This document shows, one piece after another, positions 59,972 through 64,000 of a stretch of 64,000 nt of DNA. The DNA is taken from positions 1-64,000 of the forward strand of contig NZ_LIPV01000010.1 of the NCBI RefSeq assembly GCF_001418255.1, written 5' to 3'. Within the stretch, counting starts at the first letter, position 1, and the number at the start of each line of letters is the position of its first letter. Made by a program: the position numbers and the translations under genes. The notes below the pieces were generated by a model. That model was not told the DNA's origin. It did not search any database and worked only from the letters and a program-made list of their open reading frames with translations. The DNA comes from Thiomonas bhubaneswarensis (GTDB lineage: Bacteria > Pseudomonadota > Gammaproteobacteria > Burkholderiales > Burkholderiaceae_C).

Positions 59972-60910
59972 TCATTGAAACTCCAGGTACGCGCGGGTGA
60001 TGTTCTTCTTGTCGATGCCCTCGAAGTTGTCGAGTTTGCGAAAAGCCTCGGGAGCGGCGGCGTGCAGGCGCTGCACGGTCTTGTCCATGTCGTCCATGTT
60101 CTGCGCCGCGGGCTGCACTTCGCGCACCAGCCAGTCGAGATAGTCGCCGGTCTGCGCCTGGGCCTGAGCCAGCGAACAGGGCTTGCCGTGACCGGGGACG
60201 ATGATCTCCGGCTTGAGGGTTTCGGCGAAGGTCTTGAAGGTTTGCGCCCATTGATCCACGCGGCTGCCGTTGTCGAGCACGCCGAGCATGCGGTCGGCAA
60301 AGACGAGGTCGCCGCTGAAGGCGATGCGCTGCCTCGGGAGCCAGACCACGGCATCGCCCGGGAAATGCCCGGTGCCGAAATGGCGCAGCTCAAGCTCGAC
60401 GCCGCCCAGATTGAGCTTGGCGTCGTTGCCGGGCAGCGGATCGGGGCTGCTCATGGGCGCCGTGCCATCGGCGGTTTTTCCCAAGAGCATCTTGAGAACC
60501 TGCAGTTCCTGATTCACGTTGGCCTGCTGGACCTTGACGGTCGCGGCCAGTGCCAGGATCTTTGCGCCCTTCGCGGCGAAGGTTGCATTGCCCAGCCAGC
60601 GGTGATCTTGGCTGCCGGTGTTGATCACCCAGCGCACAGGTTTGGGTGTGATGGTCTGGAGCGTGGTTTCGATGAGATCGGCTCCGACCTTGGTGGCGCC
60701 ACTGTCGATGAGAATCACGCCGTCCGGTGTGACGATGGCGCCGAACGTGGCGTTGTCGCCCGCGTTGGCGGCGTCACGCTGGCCGAGCGGACCGACGAGC
60801 GCATAGATGTTCTCGGCGACTTTCATCGTCTGCAGTACGCTGGCCTGCGCGGTGACGGTCAGCGCCGCCAGGGCCAGAGTCGCGAAAGTTTTGGCTAGGG
60901 TTTGGATCAT
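59972..60910 (-). CDS. exported metallo-beta-lactamase-fold protein with altered zinc motif
   Basis: A 312-residue protein with a Sec signal peptide (residues 1-23, ending AQAS) and the metallo-beta-lactamase fold. The first metal motif, normally HxHxDH, reads TGSQDH (98-103), so two of the usual histidines are lost while Asp102 and His103 stay. Later segments TGHFPGDAVVW, FSGDLVFAD and VPGHGKPC keep their His and Asp residues. It may bind one metal or none. It is the last gene in the direction of the ars operon, 176 bp after arsC, and its role there is unknown. The start at 60910 gives the signal peptide. Confidence 0.75.
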   Translation of the reverse strand: MIQTLAKTFATLALAALTVTAQASVLQTMKVAENIYALVGPLGQRDAANAGDNATFGAIVTPDGVILIDSGATKVGADLIETTLQTITPKPVRWVINTGSQDHRWLGNATFAAKGAKILALAATVKVQQANVNQELQVLKMLLGKTADGTAPMSSPDPLPGNDAKLNLGGVELELRHFGTGHFPGDAVVWLPRQRIAFSGDLVFADRMLGVLDNGSRVDQWAQTFKTFAETLKPEIIVPGHGKPCSLAQAQAQTGDYLDWLVREVQPAAQNMDDMDKTVQRLHAAAPEAFRKLDNFEGIDKKNITRAYLEFQ

Positions 60911-61086
60911 GGTGGACACTCCTGACTTGTTCAGTTTGGCTTTCAGGCTACGTGGCAGGCTGCACTGAGTGCAATCGACCGGGCGTCCAGAGGCGGACGT
61001 GGATCGCCGCTGACGCGGGCAGAGCAAACGGGTGGGCGCTTGGGCATGGCATCACCCAAGTCGCGCATGTCGACAGATTGCTCGGA

Positions 61087-61512
61087 TCAGCCAGGACGTT
61101 GGCCGTTTTCGCCGATGACCACTTCGCCGTCTTCCTTGCTGAAGGGCGGCAGGGGCCCCGCGGGCAGCAGTTCGAGCACAGTCTCAGAAGGGCGGCACAG
61201 GCGAGTGCCTTTCGGCGATACGACGATGGGGCGCTCGATCAGGATGGGATGGGCCAACATGGCTTCGATCAGCGCGTCGTCGGTTAGCGTGGCGTCATCG
61301 AGGCCGAGGGTGTCGTAAGGCGTGCCCTTGCGCCGCAGCAGTTGACGCGGGGTCATCTGCATGGCCGAGAGCAGGGCGAGCATGGTGGTGCGGTCGGGCG
61401 GTGTCTTGAGGTATTCGACGATCTCCGGCTCGATGCCGGCGTGGCGTATCAGCGCCAGCACATTGCGCGAGGTGCCGCATTGCGGGTTGTGATAGATGCG
61501 GGTCGAGGTCAT
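61087..61512 (-). CDS. arsC: arsenate reductase, glutaredoxin-coupled ArsC family
   Basis: A 141-residue protein very like plasmid R773 ArsC: catalytic Cys in YHNPQCGTSRN, and the arsenate-binding arginines in HPILIERPIVV and GTRLCRPSE. It reduces arsenate to arsenite with glutathione and glutaredoxin. It lies 4 bp after the VOC gene, in the same operon as a second, unrelated arsenate reductase. The start at 61512 begins MTSTRIYHNP. Confidence 0.93.
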   Translation of the reverse strand: MTSTRIYHNPQCGTSRNVLALIRHAGIEPEIVEYLKTPPDRTTMLALLSAMQMTPRQLLRRKGTPYDTLGLDDATLTDDALIEAMLAHPILIERPIVVSPKGTRLCRPSETVLELLPAGPLPPFSKEDGEVVIGENGQRPG

Positions 61513-61516
61513 GGTT

Positions 61517-61981
61517 TCATTCCGTCTCGTGATGCAGCAGAAAAACGGGCTCCTGGTCGGCGGGCATCTGGGCGAGTTCTTCCGGAGTCAGCCGGGCATA
61601 GATCTCGATCAGGTAGCCGGTCGGGTCGCGCAGCCACAGCTCGTGCAGGGGCGTGCCGCGCCAAGTCGTGCGTGGCGGCTTGACGATTTCGGCTTGGGCG
61701 GCCACGGCGGCGTGGTAGGCCTCGATGACCTGCGCCTTGCCCGCCACGCCCAGCCCGAGGTGATACAGGCTGTAGGTGTCGAGCGCTTCGCCGCGGTCGT
61801 TGACGAGCAGCACGAGGTTGAGGTGCAGTTGCGGCACGATGAAGGTGCTGTAGCGGGCCGTGCGGTCTTTGGGCTGCAGGCCGAAAAAGGCCGCATAAAA
61901 GACGGTGCTGCGTTCCAGGTCGGCGACGCGCAGACTGATGTGGAATTCGTGGGCGGCGGGAAACGAGGTGGCGGTATTCAT
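61517..61981 (-). CDS. VOC-family (ArsI/CadI-like) protein of the ars operon
   Basis: A 154-residue vicinal-oxygen-chelate protein with the segment HISLRVADLERSTVFYAAFFG and metal-site candidates His near residue 13, His in LHLNLVL and Glu in GYLIEIYA. It resembles ArsI/CadI proteins found in ars operons. However, it has no cysteine at all, so the vicinal Cys pair that binds trivalent arsenic in the C-As lyase ArsI is absent. The function is therefore unknown; it may handle another arsenic-linked metabolite. Confidence 0.75.
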   Translation of the reverse strand: MNTATSFPAAHEFHISLRVADLERSTVFYAAFFGLQPKDRTARYSTFIVPQLHLNLVLLVNDRGEALDTYSLYHLGLGVAGKAQVIEAYHAAVAAQAEIVKPPRTTWRGTPLHELWLRDPTGYLIEIYARLTPEELAQMPADQEPVFLLHHETE

Positions 61982-62002
61982 TAGGCGAGTGGTGGAGAGC
62001 GA

Positions 62003-63307
62003 TCAAAGACTCAGCCGCAGCGCCAGCGCCAGCAGGGTGAACAGCAGCACGGGCGTGGTGAGGACGAGGCCGACGCGCATGTAATAGCCCCAGCCGATGT
62101 GCACGCCTTTGCGGTCGAGCACATGCAGCCAGAGCAGGGTGGCGAGACTGCCGATGGGGGTGAATTTGGGGCCGAGGTCGCAGCCGATCACATGGGCGTA
62201 GATCATGGCTTCGCGCACCGCTGGGTCGAGCCCCTGCGCATGATGGATGCCCAGCGCGCCGACCAGCGTCATCGGCATGTTGTTCATCACGGATGACAGC
62301 ACGGCGCTGAGAAAACCGGTGCCCACCGTGGCGGCGACGAAACCGTGGCGGGCCAACGCCTCCAGAGCCAGCGCCAGATAGGCCGTGAGCCCTGCGTTGC
62401 GCAGGCCGTAGACCACCAGGTACATGCCCAGTGAAAACAGCACGATCTGCCACGGCGCCCCTTTGATCACATGGCGCAGATCGATGACGGCGCCTTGCCC
62501 TCTGCGCCACCAGCGCCCGGCCAGCGCCAGCAGCAGCAGCGCTGCGGCGCTGGTGACCAGCGAGACGGGCACCTTCCAGGCAGCGGTGACGAAGTAGGCG
62601 ATCAGTAAAACCGTCATCACCGGCCAGGTCCAGCGAAACACCAGCGCGTCCTTGATGACGCTGGCGGGCTCGTCGATCCGCGCAAGGTCGTAGCGCGCAG
62701 GGATGTCACGGCGGAAAAAGATCAGCAGCACGACCAAGGTGGCGGCAAGCGCCGCCAGGTCCACCGGCACCATGACGGCGGCGTAGCGGTCGAAGGGAAT
62801 GCCGAAATAGCCCGCGGTGACGATGTTCACCAGATTGGAGATGATCAGCGGCAGCGAGGTTGTGTCGGCGACAAAGCCGCAAGCCATGACGAAAGCCAGC
62901 GCCGCCGCCGGGCCGAAGCCCAGCGCCAGCAGCATGGCCAGCACGATGGGGGTGAGGATGAGAGCAGCGCCGTCGTTGGCGAAGAGAGCGGAGATCACCG
63001 CGCCAAGCACGACCATCAGCGGAAAGAGGCGCTTTCCATGGCCGCCGCCCCAGCGCGCAACATGCAGCGCGGCCCAGTGGAACACGCCGGCGTCGTCGAG
63101 GATGAGCGAGATGATGATCAGACCGACGAAGGTGAAAGTGGCGTCCCAGACGATGTGCCAGACCACAGGGATGTCGCCCCACTGGATGACGCCGAGCATC
63201 AGCGCGAGTGCCGCGCCGCCCAGGGCGCTGTAGCCGATGCCCAGGCCCCGAGGCTGCCAGATCACGAACACCAGGGTGAGGATGAAGATGGCGGCGGCGA
63301 GGAGCAT
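62003..63307 (-). CDS. arsB: arsenite efflux membrane protein ArsB
   Basis: A 434-residue inner-membrane transporter with about twelve spans. Segments typical of ArsB include [21 protein letters not shown] (outlined), [26 protein letters not shown] and [19 protein letters not shown]. It expels arsenite and antimonite, using the proton gradient when no ArsA is present; no arsA is visible here. It is flanked by arsC and the VOC gene on the same strand. Confidence 0.95.
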   Translation of the reverse strand: MLLAAAIFILTLVFVIWQPRGLGIGYSALGGAALALMLGVIQWGDIPVVWHIVWDATFTFVGLIIISLILDDAGVFHWAALHVARWGGGHGKRLFPLMVVLGAVISALFANDGAALILTPIVLAMLLALGFGPAAALAFVMACGFVADTTSLPLIISNLVNIVTAGYFGIPFDRYAAVMVPVDLAALAATLVVLLIFFRRDIPARYDLARIDEPASVIKDALVFRWTWPVMTVLLIAYFVTAAWKVPVSLVTSAAALLLLALAGRWWRRGQGAVIDLRHVIKGAPWQIVLFSLGMYLVVYGLRNAGLTAYLALALEALARHGFVAATVGTGFLSAVLSSVMNNMPMTLVGALGIHHAQGLDPAVREAMIYAHVIGCDLGPKFTPIGSLATLLWLHVLDRKGVHIGWGYYMRVGLVLTTPVLLFTLLALALRLSL

Positions 63308-63385
63308 GGAAGGTGCGAACCCGAGGAAGGAGTTGGAATGAAAAGCGGCAGGCTGAACAACACCTGCCGTGGAAGCCCTGCAAAT

Positions 63386-63937
63386 TTACTTGCTGATCAC
63401 GTCGAGCTCACCGCGCTCGCATTCCTCGGGGAGGGGCAGAACCTGCGTCTTGCCGATGGCGATGATCTCCTGCCGGGTGGCGGCTTCGTCGAGCTTGTCC
63501 AGCGGCAGGTTGACGAAGGCGCGAACCCGGCACATGATCTGGCGGAAGATGGTCTGGAAGGCGCGGCGCTTCTCTTCGTCACTACCCTGCACCGCGGCTG
63601 GGTCTTCAAAGCCCCAATGCGCCGTGAGAGGGTGGCCTGGCCAGATGGGGCAGGTTTCGCCCGCAGCCTTGTCGCACACGGTGAACACAAAGTCCATGAC
63701 GGGCGCGTCCGGGGTGGAGAACTCGTCCCAGCTCTTGCTGCGCAGCGTTTCGGTGGGGTAGCCGATGGTCTTGAGCTGTTCGATGGCGAAGGGGTTGACC
63801 ACGCCGCCCGGATGGCTGCCCGCGCTGTACGCCTTGAAGCGTCCCTTGCCCATTACGTTGATCAGCCCTTCGCCCATGATGGAACGGGCTGAATTTCCAG
63901 TGCACAGCACCAGCACGTTGTAGACCTTGTTGTCCAT
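63386..63937 (-). CDS. arsC: arsenate reductase, LMW-phosphatase (thioredoxin-type) family
   Basis: A 183-residue protein with the phosphatase-like loop LCTGNSARS and two more cysteines in FTVCDKAAGETCP, the pattern of thioredoxin-coupled ArsC proteins. It reduces arsenate to arsenite through a Cys relay. The trxA product (16743-17072) is a plausible partner. The ribosome site GAGGAG lies before the start at 63937. It is the first complete gene of the ars operon in this window. Confidence 0.93.
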   Translation of the reverse strand: MDNKVYNVLVLCTGNSARSIMGEGLINVMGKGRFKAYSAGSHPGGVVNPFAIEQLKTIGYPTETLRSKSWDEFSTPDAPVMDFVFTVCDKAAGETCPIWPGHPLTAHWGFEDPAAVQGSDEEKRRAFQTIFRQIMCRVRAFVNLPLDKLDEAATRQEIIAIGKTQVLPLPEECERGELDVISK

Positions 63938-63958
63938 GAAGACTCCTCGAGTTGAAAT

Positions 63959-64000
63959 TCAGCAGCAGGATGATTTGGCTGGTTTGCCGCCGGTCACTGT
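63959..64000 (-). CDS. C-terminal end of an upstream ars-operon gene (cut by window edge)
   Basis: The last 13 codons read TVTGGKPAKSSCC and then stop, 21 bp upstream of arsC. A Cys-Cys end is common in arsenic-responsive ArsR regulators and in other arsenic-binding proteins, so an arsR gene is likely. Too little is visible to be sure. Confidence 0.4.
   Translation of the reverse strand, partial: TVTGGKPAKSSCC

Overview
The window is GC-rich and very densely packed with genes. It looks like the chromosome of a betaproteobacterium of the order Burkholderiales. Supporting signs are the dapC-dapD-pilU-dapE-prmB order, the carA-(LysE)-carB-greA-DUF4149-yhbY/rlmE-ftsH-folP-glmM-pst order, a small 4.5S SRP RNA, and a multi-gene arsenic operon. 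An acid-mine or arsenic-adapted genus such as Thiomonas is my best guess, but that is an inference from gene content, not a proven assignment.

Layout. 1-326: the end of an IS21-family insertion sequence. 530-2303: small membrane protein, tadA, LD-carboxypeptidase. 2365-3653 (minus): ECF sigma factor, zinc-finger anti-sigma factor and a small exported protein. 3845-11139 (plus): lysine/diaminopimelate genes dapC, dapD, dapE with a PilT/PilU ATPase inside, then prmB and an ABC-F ATPase. 11292-15173: a conserved protein of unknown function, a MATE exporter, a large membrane protein and ribosomal protein L31. 15272-17334 (minus): rho, trxA and the 4.5S RNA. 17365-23676 (minus): a six-gene arn-type operon for aminoarabinose modification of lipid A, with ArnA split in two and no arnD. 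23820-26244: acyl-CoA dehydrogenase and a TonB-like protein. 26434-38148: carA, LysE exporter, carB, greA, DUF4149, yhbY (minus), rlmE, ftsH, folP, glmM. 38312-48243: a phosphate regulon with two complete pstS-pstC-pstA sets but one pstB, followed by phoU, phoB and phoR; both pstS genes have candidate Pho boxes. 48282-52039: divergent ppk and ppx. 52110-53107: histidine phosphatase and HIT protein.

The most interesting segment is 53188-59340. A promoter leads into an RNA whose sequence matches the fluoride (crcB) riboswitch, with the loop-to-tail pseudoknot visible and an overlapping terminator. Behind it lie a cyclopropane-fatty-acid synthase, a second-type enolase, and two overlapping MutS-like ATPases that both carry Asn-Glu instead of Asp-Glu in Walker B. 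Enolase is a classical fluoride target. No fluoride exporter gene (crcB or eriC) is present in the operon, so this looks like a fluoride-response operon built around tolerance or repair rather than export.

After three tRNA genes (Ala-GGC, Glu-TTC, Asp-GTC) and a terminator, the window ends in a minus-strand arsenic operon: LMW-phosphatase-type arsC, arsB, a VOC protein, glutaredoxin-type arsC and a metallo-beta-lactamase-fold protein. The end of a further upstream gene is cut by the window edge.
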